Below are positions 17,032 through 25,616 of a DNA stretch of 64,000 nt, one piece after another (position 1 is the stretch's first letter; each line of letters opens with the position of its first letter). This stretch comes from CAIKMD01 sp963740675. GTDB taxonomy: Bacteria; Pseudomonadota; Alphaproteobacteria; ATCC43930; CGMCC-115725. The position numbers and the translations under genes are program-made. The stretch lies in the NCBI GenBank assembly GCA_963740675.1, contig CAVUFS010000007.1:496001-560000 (forward strand), read 5' to 3'. The notes beneath the pieces are model-generated. The model worked only from the letters and a program-made list of their open reading frames with translations. It did no database searches and was not told where the DNA came from.

Positions 17032-17279
17032 CGGTGAGGTCGCGCGCGGCTACGCCTTCGGCCGGCGCGATCCTCTTCTCGGAGATGAAGACGAGCGTTG
17101 GCGTGGCCTTATCGACAATCTGCCGGCTCTCTGCCAATTGGCAGTCGTGTCCGCCTGATCGAGCTGGACTTTGTTAGGGTGCGGCTAAGCCTAAGTCGCA
17201 TTCAAATCGCGAAGACGCCACAAAGACGAAACATTCGCCCCCCATCTCTTTGTAACGCACCAAAAATAGGGAGATGTTC
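17032..17279. other. Degenerate non-coding stretch before csbD
   Basis: About 250 bases with no convincing gene. The first part may hold more remains of the monooxygenase N-terminus (KRIAPAEGVAARDLTGAG on the minus strand is readable but unassigned). The last 60 bases must contain the promoter of the CsbD gene. I could not identify clear -35/-10 boxes. Confidence 0.4.
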
Positions 17280-17468
17280 ATGGATAAAGACCGGATCGCT
17301 GGCTCGGCCAAACAGGCTGGGGGCGCCGTCAAGGAAGCCGCCGGTAAGGCGCTGGGCGACAAGAAAATGGAAACCGAGGGCGCGGCGAAGAAAGCCGAAG
17401 GCAAAGTCCAGAACACGGTCGGCGGCCTGAAGGACAAAGTCCGCGAAGTGGCCGACGACCATAAATGA
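17280..17468 (+). CDS. CsbD-family stress protein
   Basis: Small hydrophilic protein of 62 residues, rich in Lys, Ala and Gly: MDKDRIAGSAKQAGGAVKEA and KVQNTVGGLKDKVREVADDHK. This is the CsbD/YjbJ pattern, a cytoplasmic protein of unknown mechanism that is usually abundant under general stress. The ATG at 17280 is preferred over 17274 because AGGGAG (17268-17273) ends six bases before it. Length and repeat-like K-G-A pattern match the family. It probably shares a transcript with the proline-rich ORF that starts eight bases later. Confidence 0.88.
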   Translation: MDKDRIAGSAKQAGGAVKEAAGKALGDKKMETEGAAKKAEGKVQNTVGGLKDKVREVADDHK

Positions 17469-17475
17469 TCGCGAC

Positions 17476-17634
17476 ATGATCGCCCTCTATCGACTTCAGG
17501 ATCCGGGAAGGCCGCAACCGCCAGGAAATCCGGCGCAGCAGCCCAACCCCGAGATTCCTCCTCCGATTGAGGAGCCGCCGAAGCCGATCCCGCCGCCGCC
17601 GATCGACCCCCCGGTGCCGCCGGTTACAGGTTAG
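17476..17634 (+). CDS. Proline-rich 52-residue small protein
   Basis: ORF too short for usual gene cut-offs. It starts MIALYRLQDPGRPQPPGNPA and continues with repeated PPI-EEPPKPIPPPPIDPPVPP units to a TAG at 17632. Proline makes up nearly half of it. It begins eight bases after csbD and is followed 25 bases later by a strong terminator, so its position in a transcription unit supports expression. I know of similar tiny proline-rich proteins in rhizobia but cannot name a function. No clear Shine-Dalgarno is seen, so translational coupling to csbD is possible. Confidence 0.5.
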   Translation: MIALYRLQDPGRPQPPGNPAQQPNPEIPPPIEEPPKPIPPPPIDPPVPPVTG

Positions 17635-17659
17635 GCGATTTCTCGTGAAGGGACCGGAG

Positions 17660-17695
17660 ACGGCGCCCACGCTCCACGCGTGCGGCGCCGTTTTT
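17660..17695 (+). terminator. Rho-independent terminator after csbD/proline-rich ORF
   Basis: ACGGCGCC (17660-17667) pairs with GGCGCCGT (17684-17691), and CACGC (17668-17672) with GCGTG (17678-17682), with one bulged C. A run of five T (17691-17695) follows. This is a strong intrinsic terminator for the plus-strand csbD unit. Confidence 0.88.
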
Positions 17696-17858
17696 CGTTG
17701 TGGTTTGCCTCTCCCCCGATGCATTGCATAATCAGTGCGGGAGGACGCCATGAGTTCTCGATTTTCAGCCACTGACGCCAGTCTTCGCCGCGGAAGCGAT
17801 CGGCATCGATCTGCGCCAACCTATTGCTGCGGCCACCGCGGCAACAATTGAAGCGGCG

Positions 17859-18620
17859 ATGGATCGTTATGGCGTGCTGGTGTTTCGCCGCCAGAATCTC
17901 GACGAAGATCAGCAGATGGCCTTCACCCGCTGGTTCGGGCCGCTTGATCGTGGCTTTGGCCGCGTGCGCCCGCACCGCCAGCATCGCTTCAAGACCGAGC
18001 ATCTCGCCGATATCTCGAATGTCGATTACAACGGCGATGTTGTACCGGCGGGCCATCCGAAGCGCGTCGGCTCGCTCGCCAATCAGCTTTGGCACAGCGA
18101 CAGCTCGTTCCAGAAGCCGTCGGCGAAATTCTCGATCCTCACCATTCATTCGCTGCCGTCATGGGGCGGCAATACCGAATTCGCCGATATGCGCGCCGCC
18201 TATGACGCGCTGCCCGATCCGGTGAAGCAGGAGATCGAGGGTTTGGTTGTCGAGCACTGGGCGCTGCATTCGCGCATCAACCTGCTTGGCGACGACAATT
18301 ACACCGAAGAGCAGCAAGGTCTGATCCCGCCGGTGCAATGGCCGCTGGTGCGCGTGCACCCGTCATCGGGGCGCAAATCGCTGTTCATCGGCGCGCATAC
18401 CCGCGCCATCGAAGGCATGTCCGTGCCGGAGGCGCGCATCCTCCTTGCCGAATTGCTCGAACACGCGACGCAGCCGCGCTTCCTCTATGTGCATGAATGG
18501 ACGCTGGGCGATCTCGTGATGTGGGACAATCGCGCCACACTGCATCGCGGGCGGCGCTACGATCTCGACGAAAAGCGCGAGCTGCGCCGCAGCACCACCG
18601 GCGACTCAGCGCTCGCCTAA
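17859..18620 (+). CDS. TauD/TfdA-family 2-oxoglutarate dioxygenase, start region frameshifted
   Basis: Fe(II)/2-oxoglutarate-dependent dioxygenase, 253 residues from the ATG at 17859. The metal triad is visible: His79 and Asp81 in QLWHSDSSF, and His229 in WDNRATLHRG. RRSTTGD at the end supplies the 2-oxoglutarate arginine. The normal N-terminus is readable upstream in the same frame (VLDFQPLTPVFAAEAIGIDL, from 17754), but that frame has a TGA at 17751 and no start codon. The good Shine-Dalgarno and ATG at 17750 (GGGAGGACGCC ATG) are out of frame with it. A two-base deletion in the first codons would explain this. Substrates in the family range from taurine to aryloxy acids. Confidence 0.8.
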   Translation: MDRYGVLVFRRQNLDEDQQMAFTRWFGPLDRGFGRVRPHRQHRFKTEHLADISNVDYNGDVVPAGHPKRVGSLANQLWHSDSSFQKPSAKFSILTIHSLPSWGGNTEFADMRAAYDALPDPVKQEIEGLVVEHWALHSRINLLGDDNYTEEQQGLIPPVQWPLVRVHPSSGRKSLFIGAHTRAIEGMSVPEARILLAELLEHATQPRFLYVHEWTLGDLVMWDNRATLHRGRRYDLDEKRELRRSTTGDSALA

Positions 18621-18630
18621 GATTGGGCGC

Positions 18631-19032
18631 TCAACTGAGATCGATGGCATAGCGCTTCAGGTCGGCGAGATCGCAGTATTCGAGTGCGCCTTCATGGGTC
18701 GCGCGCAGCACGACGCGCGGCGCGCTTTCGGCCTCGAGCGCCTCTTGCCAGCGCGGCGCACAAAGGCACCAGCGATCGCCCGGTACCAGGCCGGGAAAGC
18801 CATAATCCGGCATCGGCGTCGACAGATCGTTACCGCGTGATTTCGAGAAGATGAGGAACTCGGCCGTCATCACGACGCAGACCGTGTGGCTTCCGACATC
18901 CTCGGCGCCGGTGTCGCAGCAGCCATTGCGGAAGAAACCGGTCATCGGCTTCAGCGAGCAATTCTCCAGCACGCCGCCGAGGACATTGCGCGACGGGCGT
19001 TTCCGGCCGCCGTAACCTGCATCCAAGGGCAT
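18631..19032 (-). CDS. DUF2237-family protein
   Basis: Protein of 133 residues with the DUF2237 signature: NVLGGVLENCSLKPMTGFFR, GCCDTGAEDVGSHTVCVVMT, then SKSRGNDLSTPMPDYGFPGL and GDRWCLCAPRW. Function is unknown; the family is small, cytoplasmic and Cys-rich. It starts 15 bases after the molybdenum hydroxylase stop and is probably the last gene of that minus-strand operon. It is convergent with the TauD-like gene, ten bases away. Confidence 0.88.
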   Translation of the reverse strand: MPLDAGYGGRKRPSRNVLGGVLENCSLKPMTGFFRNGCCDTGAEDVGSHTVCVVMTAEFLIFSKSRGNDLSTPMPDYGFPGLVPGDRWCLCAPRWQEALEAESAPRVVLRATHEGALEYCDLADLKRYAIDLS

Positions 19033-19047
19033 GTCGCTTCTCCTTCG

Positions 19048-21399
19048 CTACCCCGCCGCGCGCGCCTGGCGGATCGCCTGCCAGATGCGATGCGGCGTTG
19101 CTGGCATATCAATGTCGCGAACGCCGAGCGGTTTCAATGCGTCGAGAATCGCGTTGATGATCGTCGGCGGGCTCGCCACCGCCCCGGCCTCGCCGATGCC
19201 TTTGACGCCCAGCGGATTGGTGAGGCACGGCACTTCCTCGAAAGCGACGCTGAAGCCCGGCACATCGCCGGCACGCGGCATGGCGTAATCCATGAAGCTG
19301 CCGGAAACAAGCTGGCCACTGTCCTTGGCATAGACGACCTCTTCGAGCAGCGCCTGACCGATGCCTTGCGCGAGGCCGCCATGCACCTGGCCCTCACAGA
19401 TCAGCGGATTGATCACCACGCCGGCATCGTCGATCACGGTGTAGCGGTCGATCGCGACAGCGCCGGTCTCGGGATCGATCTCGACCTCGCAGATATGGCA
19501 ACCATTCGGGTGATTCGGCGGGTCTCCGGCGTAAGAGCCACTCGCTTCCAGCCCGACACCGATCTGATTGGTGATGCCGCCAGCGCGATAAAACGCCTTC
19601 GCCACCTCGGTCAGCGTCAGACGGCGATCGGTGCCTGCAATGCGGAACTCACCATCGGCGAAAACGAGATCGGCTTCCGCCGCTTCGAGCAGCATCGCCG
19701 CCATGCGCTTTGCCTTTTCGATGATCGCGTCAGCAGCGATTTTGAGCGCGCTGCCGCCGACCATCGAGCTGCGCCCCGCGAAGGTGCCGCGGCCGAACGG
19801 TACGGCGTCGGTGTCGCCTTGGACGAAGCGGATCGTATCGAGCGGCAGGCCGAGCCATTGATGGAGGAGCTGTGCATAGGTCGTCGCATGGCCCTGCCCG
19901 TGCGAATGCGTGCCCGCGACGATGGTCGCCGTGCCACCCGGATCGAAGCGGATCTCCATGCGGTCGTTGAAGTTTCCGCCTTGCTCGATGTAGTAGCCAA
20001 GCGCCCGGCCGCGAAGTTTTCCTTGCGATTGCGATTGCGCGGCGCGCACCGCGTATCCGTCCCAATCGGCGGCGGCAAGGCAGCGATCGAGCACACGTGC
20101 GAAATCGCCGCTGTCATAGACATACTGTGTCGGTGTCGCATAGGGCATGGACGCGGCGGCGATGAAATTCCGCCGCCGCAGCTCGACCGGATCGATGCCA
20201 AGCTGCTGCGCCGCCTTATCGATCAGCCGCTCGATGAAATAGGCTGCCTCCGGCCGCCCGGCGCCGCGATACGACGTCACTGTCGAGGTGTTGATGAAGA
20301 CCGCTTGCGTTTCGAGATGCACCGCCCTGACGGCGTAGACATTCGGAATGAAGCGCATCGAGAAATAGAGCGGGATCACCGCCGTCGCCGCGACATAGGC
20401 GCCGACCGCGTGCAGCGCCTTGGCGCGCAAAGCGAGAATGCGCCCGTCGCCATCGAGAGCCATCTCGCCTTCGATCATCTGGTCGCGCGCGTGATGATCG
20501 CCCGCCAGGCTGTCGCTGCGCGTCGCCGTCCATTTCACCGGCCGGCCGCAACGCCGCGAGGCCCAGAGCACGAGACCTTCCTCGGGATGGAGATTGCCTT
20601 TGAGGCCGAAGCCGCCGCCGACGTCGGGCGATATCACGCGGATACGCGTCTCCGGCACGTTAAAGACGGACCGCGCCAGCATCGCGCGATTGCCATGTGG
20701 ATTTTGCGAGGCGTTGTGGAGCGTATAGGTGTCGTCGGCGAAATCGTAGGAGCCGACCATGGCGCGCGGCTCGAGCGGCATCGCGGCGAGGCGATTGTTC
20801 CGAAGCTTCAGTGCAACGCGATGCTTGGCGGCCGCGAACGCCGCGTCGGTCGCGGCTTTGTCGCCAAAGCTCAGCGTGAAAGACACATTGCCGGTCGGAC
20901 AATCCGGCCACAGCAGCGGCGCGCCGGGCGCGATGGCCGCCGTGACATCGACCACCCCCGCCACCGGTTCGTAATCGACCTCGATCGCCTCCAGCGCATC
21001 GAGCGCCTGCTCGCGCGTCTCGGCGACCAGAAAAGCAACGCGTTCGCCGACATGGCGGACGCGATCGATCGCAAGTAGCGGCCGCAACGTGCGGAAGCCT
21101 TTCGGCCCGCCGATATCTTCAGGCATCAGCGATGGCGGCAACGCGCCGATACCATCGCGCGCAAGGTCGGCGCCGGTCAGCACGCAGAGCACGCCGGGCA
21201 TTGCCTGCGCCCGCGACACGTCGATTGCCCGGATCAACGCATGCGCCTGCGACGAGAGAAGCGCCGCGCCGTAACCCTGGCGCGGCAGATTCATATCATC
21301 GACATAGCGGCCGCGGCCGGTGAGAAAGCGGCGATCCTCGACCCGCCTGACCGGCTGGCCAATACCGAACCGTGCGTTGAGCGGCTTAGCGCCCGGCAA
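19048..21399 (-). CDS. Xanthine dehydrogenase/CoxL-family molybdopterin-binding large subunit
   Basis: Molybdenum hydroxylase large subunit of 783 residues that would hydroxylate a carbon with water as oxygen donor. Domains: a/b hammerhead (about residues 15-130) and molybdopterin-binding domains (about 140-750). The active-site loop reads TSYRGAGRPEA, not the Cys-containing CO dehydrogenase loop AYRCSFR, so it is a CoxL form II or aldehyde/aromatic hydroxylase type. The catalytic Glu is in GVKGIGEAGA. The start appears to be TTG at 21399, overlapping the binding-protein gene by 14 bases. The FAD and iron-sulfur subunits it normally needs are not in the window. Confidence 0.88.
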   Translation of the reverse strand: MPGAKPLNARFGIGQPVRRVEDRRFLTGRGRYVDDMNLPRQGYGAALLSSQAHALIRAIDVSRAQAMPGVLCVLTGADLARDGIGALPPSLMPEDIGGPKGFRTLRPLLAIDRVRHVGERVAFLVAETREQALDALEAIEVDYEPVAGVVDVTAAIAPGAPLLWPDCPTGNVSFTLSFGDKAATDAAFAAAKHRVALKLRNNRLAAMPLEPRAMVGSYDFADDTYTLHNASQNPHGNRAMLARSVFNVPETRIRVISPDVGGGFGLKGNLHPEEGLVLWASRRCGRPVKWTATRSDSLAGDHHARDQMIEGEMALDGDGRILALRAKALHAVGAYVAATAVIPLYFSMRFIPNVYAVRAVHLETQAVFINTSTVTSYRGAGRPEAAYFIERLIDKAAQQLGIDPVELRRRNFIAAASMPYATPTQYVYDSGDFARVLDRCLAAADWDGYAVRAAQSQSQGKLRGRALGYYIEQGGNFNDRMEIRFDPGGTATIVAGTHSHGQGHATTYAQLLHQWLGLPLDTIRFVQGDTDAVPFGRGTFAGRSSMVGGSALKIAADAIIEKAKRMAAMLLEAAEADLVFADGEFRIAGTDRRLTLTEVAKAFYRAGGITNQIGVGLEASGSYAGDPPNHPNGCHICEVEIDPETGAVAIDRYTVIDDAGVVINPLICEGQVHGGLAQGIGQALLEEVVYAKDSGQLVSGSFMDYAMPRAGDVPGFSVAFEEVPCLTNPLGVKGIGEAGAVASPPTIINAILDALKPLGVRDIDMPATPHRIWQAIRQARAAG

Positions 21400-22462
21400 G
21401 AATCGGCACTGCCTTACGTTGCCCCTCGCGCGATTCGGGATGTTTCAGAAACCATTCGACGGTGAATTCCTGGAATTTGACGCCCTGCTTTTCGTATTCG
21501 CGGATCACCGCGTCGAAACGCGATTCGGGATAGGTGTGCAGATCGGTCTGCGTGCCGTCCCAGATCAGCTTCTGCCCGGCCGTGCTTTCGAGGAACAGCA
21601 CGAAGAGCTTCGCGGCATTCGGGTCGCCCGAGTTCTTCGGCAGCGAGGCATAGTAATAGCGCTCGGCCGCAAAATCGGCGGGAATCACCTCGTCGATCGG
21701 CGCACCCTTCGCCTTCATGCTGATATCGTCGCGGCCGCCGCAATTGGGGCCGAAGGCGATGAACTCGCCCGAGGCGACGCGTTCGAGATCGTTGCAGCGG
21801 ATGAGCCCCGCAACCTGCGCCGACAGCTTGCTGGCGAAATCGAGCGCCTTTTCCGGGCCCCAGACATCGTTCGCCGTCAGCAGCTCCCAGCCCGCGGCAT
21901 AAGGCGTCGAAGCGATCTTGCCCTTCCATTCCGGCTTCAACAGATCGGCGAGCGATTTGGGCACGTATGGCACGAGCTTCGGGTTGTAGATGATCGCACC
22001 GGGCAGCGTGGTGAAGGTGCGGACCACCGAGCCGCCGGCTTCGACATATTCCGGCTTGATGCGATCGGGCATCAGCGCCACCCAATCGACCGGCACCGAG
22101 CCTTTTTGCTGATAGAGCTCGCCGGCATATTGATTGGTGTTGATGACGATATCGGTCGGCGCCGGTTGATTGCTGGCGATCGCGATCATCACCTTGTTGA
22201 GCATCTCGGGCTCGGACGGGCCGGGCGTGAAGCGCACGGCGATGTTCGTGCCGAACATGACGTTCATGCCATCGCTCATCTGCTTCAGCACATTGTTGTT
22301 GCCAATCATGCCCGCGCCCCATTGGAGCTCGAGCTTGTTTTCCTTTTTGGCGCCGGCGATCACCTCTTGCAGCGCCGGCGAGAAATCGGCCGCATTCGCG
22401 GGCGCGACGGCAGCGAAGGTGAAAGCGGAAAGTGCGAGGATCGTGAGCAGCTTCATGGTCAT
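21386..22462 (-). CDS. Extracellular solute-binding protein, family 1 (ABC importer)
   Basis: Periplasmic receptor of 358 residues resembling iron(III)/polyamine-type binding proteins. The signal peptide MKLLTILALSAFTFAAVAPA ends ANA before ADFSPALQEV. The ATG at 22462 overlaps the Rieske gene stop in a TGATG arrangement, so translation is coupled; ATG 22456 is an alternative. It lies between a Rieske oxygenase and a molybdenum hydroxylase in one operon, so the ligand is probably the substrate of those enzymes rather than iron. No permease is in this operon; a family-compatible permease lies 1.2 kb upstream (23708-25438). Confidence 0.85.
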   Translation of the reverse strand: MTMKLLTILALSAFTFAAVAPANAADFSPALQEVIAGAKKENKLELQWGAGMIGNNNVLKQMSDGMNVMFGTNIAVRFTPGPSEPEMLNKVMIAIASNQPAPTDIVINTNQYAGELYQQKGSVPVDWVALMPDRIKPEYVEAGGSVVRTFTTLPGAIIYNPKLVPYVPKSLADLLKPEWKGKIASTPYAAGWELLTANDVWGPEKALDFASKLSAQVAGLIRCNDLERVASGEFIAFGPNCGGRDDISMKAKGAPIDEVIPADFAAERYYYASLPKNSGDPNAAKLFVLFLESTAGQKLIWDGTQTDLHTYPESRFDAVIREYEKQGVKFQEFTVEWFLKHPESREGQRKAVPILAGR

Positions 22463-23574
22463 CACGCCGGTGTTAGAGAAGCGAGCTCGTCCATGCTCGC
22501 GGAAAGGTCGATGATGTTTCGCTCTTCGCGCAGCACGCCGGGCGGATCGCGCCCTTCGGCGATAGCGTCGAGCCCGTCATGCAGCATCTTGCGGAAGAGG
22601 ACGATGCCGCGGTCGGTCCAGCCCAGCGTCTCGATCGAGCGGTCGGTGATGAGGCCCTGGCTTTCCTGCGCGACGCGATCCTGCTCATGCGAGGGGATGT
22701 CCCACCAGCCGTCTTCGGCGCGGTCATAAACACCGCGCTGGCGCGGCTTCAGCCCTTCGGTCTTCAAGCGGCCCTGATCGGTGATCGACGGATAGATCTT
22801 CACCCAAAAGGTCGTGGTCTTGGTGTCGTCGGTCGGCACACGGATGCGCAAATTGTGGCTCGGCGGCACGCCTATCCGTGCCTGGGTAAAGCGGTTGCTC
22901 AACGGGAAAATGAATTGATCGAGCTTCGGCTTGCTAAGACCGGGCACGCGCATGGTGATGTTGAGCCCGAACCAGGCCGGATCCCAGTCGACCTCGCTGC
23001 GCTTGAAGGCGAGCTGCGGATAGACCGAGGCATGCAGCGAGCAGAGATGATGCTGATCGACCGTGTTCTCGGCGCGTTGCAGCCAATTGCAATGCTCTTC
23101 ATCGGCGCCGACTTTGGTGAGGCCGGCTTCGCGGAACAGCAGATCCCAGCGCGGAAAAGCCGGCACCGGCTTCGGCCCGAGATAAGCGAAGACGAGGCCG
23201 CCCGCCTCGAACACGCCATAACCGGCGAGCCTCACATCGCGCTTCAAGCCGCTGCCTTCGGGCTCGAGCGGCAGGTCGACGCAGCGTCCATCGGCGCCGT
23301 ATTTCCAGCCGTGATAACAGCAGCGAATGCCGCCTTCCTCGACCCGGCCGAATTCCAGCGAGACACGGCGATGCGCGCAGTAGCGCTCGATGAGACCGAG
23401 CTTGCCGGATGGATCGCGAAAGAGGACGAGGTCTTCGCCCAAGAGCCGCACCGGCACCGGCTTGTCGGTTACCTGCTCGGTGAACCACACCGGCCACCAA
23501 TAGCGCCGCAACAGCGCACCCATCCGCGTGCCTGGCCCGACGCGGGTCAGCAATTCGTTTTCCGCTTTATCCAT
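22462..23574 (-). CDS. Rieske-type ring-hydroxylating oxygenase, phthalate-dioxygenase-like alpha subunit
   Basis: Terminal oxygenase of 370 residues. The Rieske [2Fe-2S] ligands are Cys66 and His68 (RYCAHRR) and Cys85 and His88 (RCCYHGW). The mononuclear iron motif D-x2-H-x4-H is in TVDQHHLCSLH. The N-terminus ENELLTRVGPGTRMGALLRR is typical of the phthalate 4,5-dioxygenase (Pht3) group. The start at 23574 is preferred over the in-frame ATG at 23670 because GGGGAGGACGTC directly precedes it. It leads the operon Rieske, binding protein, CoxL-like, DUF2237. The electron-donating reductase is not in the window. Confidence 0.9.
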   Translation of the reverse strand: MDKAENELLTRVGPGTRMGALLRRYWWPVWFTEQVTDKPVPVRLLGEDLVLFRDPSGKLGLIERYCAHRRVSLEFGRVEEGGIRCCYHGWKYGADGRCVDLPLEPEGSGLKRDVRLAGYGVFEAGGLVFAYLGPKPVPAFPRWDLLFREAGLTKVGADEEHCNWLQRAENTVDQHHLCSLHASVYPQLAFKRSEVDWDPAWFGLNITMRVPGLSKPKLDQFIFPLSNRFTQARIGVPPSHNLRIRVPTDDTKTTTFWVKIYPSITDQGRLKTEGLKPRQRGVYDRAEDGWWDIPSHEQDRVAQESQGLITDRSIETLGWTDRGIVLFRKMLHDGLDAIAEGRDPPGVLREERNIIDLSASMDELASLTPA

Positions 23575-23707
23575 GACGTCCTCCCCGATGTGAGGATAGT
23601 CCCATCGCGGGCGCGGCGCATCAAGCATGCCGACAATGAGGACCGCTCGATCATTCAGGGCGGAGGGCACGGCACTTCGAGTCGCCCAGACGATTTCCCG
23701 TCGGCGC

Positions 23708-25438
23708 TTATGCAGTAACGCGACGGAAGCCGATCACGCGCAGCGCCAGGACGAGCACGAAGAGCGTCACCATCAGCAGCACGCCGATCGCGCCGACGGC
23801 CTCGATATCGCCGTCATCCCACATTTTCCAGATCAAGACCGCGAGGACCTGATTTCTCGGCCCCTGATAGAGCACCAAGGGAAGACCGGCGATGCGAACC
23901 GCGAGGAGGACGACCCAAATCCAAAGGCCGACAAAAGTCGGCAACATCAGCGGGAAAAATACCCGGACGATGACACTCAGCGGCGGCGCCCCGGCTGTGT
24001 GCGCGGCTTCTTCGAGATCGCGATGAATCTGGAGAAGCGCCGCGTTCATTGCGCGGCTGCCGTAGGCAATGAACGTCACCGTAAAGGCGATAACGATCGA
24101 AACAACGGTTCCGAAGAGACCCGTCATGAGAAAGAACCAGAGAAAGGCCAATCCGGCGACCACGCCGGGAATTGCATGCGGCGTAAAGGCAAGCTGGTCG
24201 ATTATGCGACGTCCCCAGAATTTCGACCGCACGACCGCCAACGAAATGAAGAATGAAGCGACGGTCGTTGCCGTGGCCGTCAGAACGACCATGATCAGCG
24301 TGTTCCAGAATGTCTCCATGAACTTCGGATAGTTCCAGAGAAAACTGTAGTGCTTGAACGTGAACGCACGAAAAACGGCATAACTTGGCTGCTGCAAAAA
24401 GGGCACGAAGGAGATGTAGAGCATGACGAGGAACGGCAAAATCAGCGTTAGGAAGAAATAGAGCGCAATAAACGCGATCGCCGCCCAACGCCACGAGCCG
24501 AGATCGATCGTGCGCGGGCGGTAGCTTTTGCCCGATATAACGGCATAGCGTTCCGATTTGTGGATCATGTGCCAGTAGAACGCTGCCGCCGTCATGCCCA
24601 GCACGAGATACATCATCCCGAGAGCGCTGGCTTGCCCGTATGCGGGCACACCCGTCGCCGATTGGAGCATGGCGTAGATCTTCGTCGCAAACACGTTCAA
24701 CCCTACGGGCATTCCGAGCACGCCAGGTATCTCGAATACTTCGAGAGCGGTCATCGTCTGATAAATGGAAACCGCGACGATGCCGGGCAGCATTAGCTTG
24801 AGCGTGATTTGGCGTCCTATCGACAAAGGGCGCGCGCCCGCTATGGCGGCCGCTTCTTCGAGAGCGGGGTCCATGGCGCGGAGTAGCGGGACAAACATCA
24901 GAAATGCCGTCGGCACCAAGTGAAGCCCTTCGACGAAGGCCATGCCCGAAAGCGTGTAGACATTGATGGGTGCGCTGCTCAGCCCCCACCAATCCATCAA
25001 AGCCCGATTGACGAAGCCGGATTTCGGCGAGAGCAACAGCACCCATGCCATGGCCTGTAGCAAGCCGGGAACAACGAGGGTCATCGGAATGCCGGCGTAG
25101 AGCCAGGCTTTCCCGCGAACATTTGTGCGCTCAACCAGCCAGGCGAGTATCGCCGCCAAACTAATTCCAAGCGCCGTCGCACCGACGACAAAGATGATCG
25201 TATTGAGAAGCAGGCCGTAGGTTTGCGGGTCCAGCCACACCGTTACGTAGTTCGCGAGACCAATGTTCTTCCACGCGATATTGGTGGGGATGCGCGCGGT
25301 CGAGAAGCTTCCGACAACGAGAAAGATCAACGGCAGCAGAACCGCCGAGCCAAGTGTCACCAGCACCACATATGGCCAGAGCGATGTGTGCCGCCGTTCC
25401 CGGCGCGCTGTGCGCATGGCGATCGCGCTCGTCGCCAT
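23708..25438 (-). CDS. ABC transporter permease with two transmembrane domains (FbpB/ThiP-like)
   Basis: Inner-membrane importer subunit of 576 residues in which two permease domains are fused, as in iron(III) and thiamine importers. About twelve hydrophobic segments are visible. Each half has an EAA-type loop for the ATPase: ALEEAAAIAGARPLSIGRQI in the first half and LEEAAHTAGAPPLSVIVRVF in the second. GGGAGGAGAC precedes the ATG at 25438. It is divergent from a binding-protein gene (25617), and another of the same type lies just downstream. No ATPase gene is found nearby, so a shared ATPase elsewhere is needed. Confidence 0.9.
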   Translation of the reverse strand: MATSAIAMRTARRERRHTSLWPYVVLVTLGSAVLLPLIFLVVGSFSTARIPTNIAWKNIGLANYVTVWLDPQTYGLLLNTIIFVVGATALGISLAAILAWLVERTNVRGKAWLYAGIPMTLVVPGLLQAMAWVLLLSPKSGFVNRALMDWWGLSSAPINVYTLSGMAFVEGLHLVPTAFLMFVPLLRAMDPALEEAAAIAGARPLSIGRQITLKLMLPGIVAVSIYQTMTALEVFEIPGVLGMPVGLNVFATKIYAMLQSATGVPAYGQASALGMMYLVLGMTAAAFYWHMIHKSERYAVISGKSYRPRTIDLGSWRWAAIAFIALYFFLTLILPFLVMLYISFVPFLQQPSYAVFRAFTFKHYSFLWNYPKFMETFWNTLIMVVLTATATTVASFFISLAVVRSKFWGRRIIDQLAFTPHAIPGVVAGLAFLWFFLMTGLFGTVVSIVIAFTVTFIAYGSRAMNAALLQIHRDLEEAAHTAGAPPLSVIVRVFFPLMLPTFVGLWIWVVLLAVRIAGLPLVLYQGPRNQVLAVLIWKMWDDGDIEAVGAIGVLLMVTLFVLVLALRVIGFRRVTA

Positions 25439-25616
25439 GTCTCCTCCCTGTGCGTTCCGCGCGCCATTTTTCGCGCGCTATGCAGCAGCATGCTAGTCCG
25501 AAAGAGCGACGATTGTCGCGCACTCTTTCTTGGCGTCATCGATCCTTCTTTTGGTGTATAATCGGCACAAACAAGGAGCGCGTGTCATGCATACGCGCCC
25601 ACCCAGGGAGGATTCG

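Noticed and set aside
18886..21078. Long plus-strand open frame of 730 codons
   Set aside because: It lies antisense to the molybdenum hydroxylase gene and reads as Arg/His/Ala-rich sequence without family motifs; it is a GC-rich codon shadow.
19048..21399. CO dehydrogenase large subunit (CoxL form I)
   Set aside because: The active-site loop is TSYRGAGRPEA, without the Cys of the AYRCSFR loop, and no CoxM or CoxS gene is adjacent.
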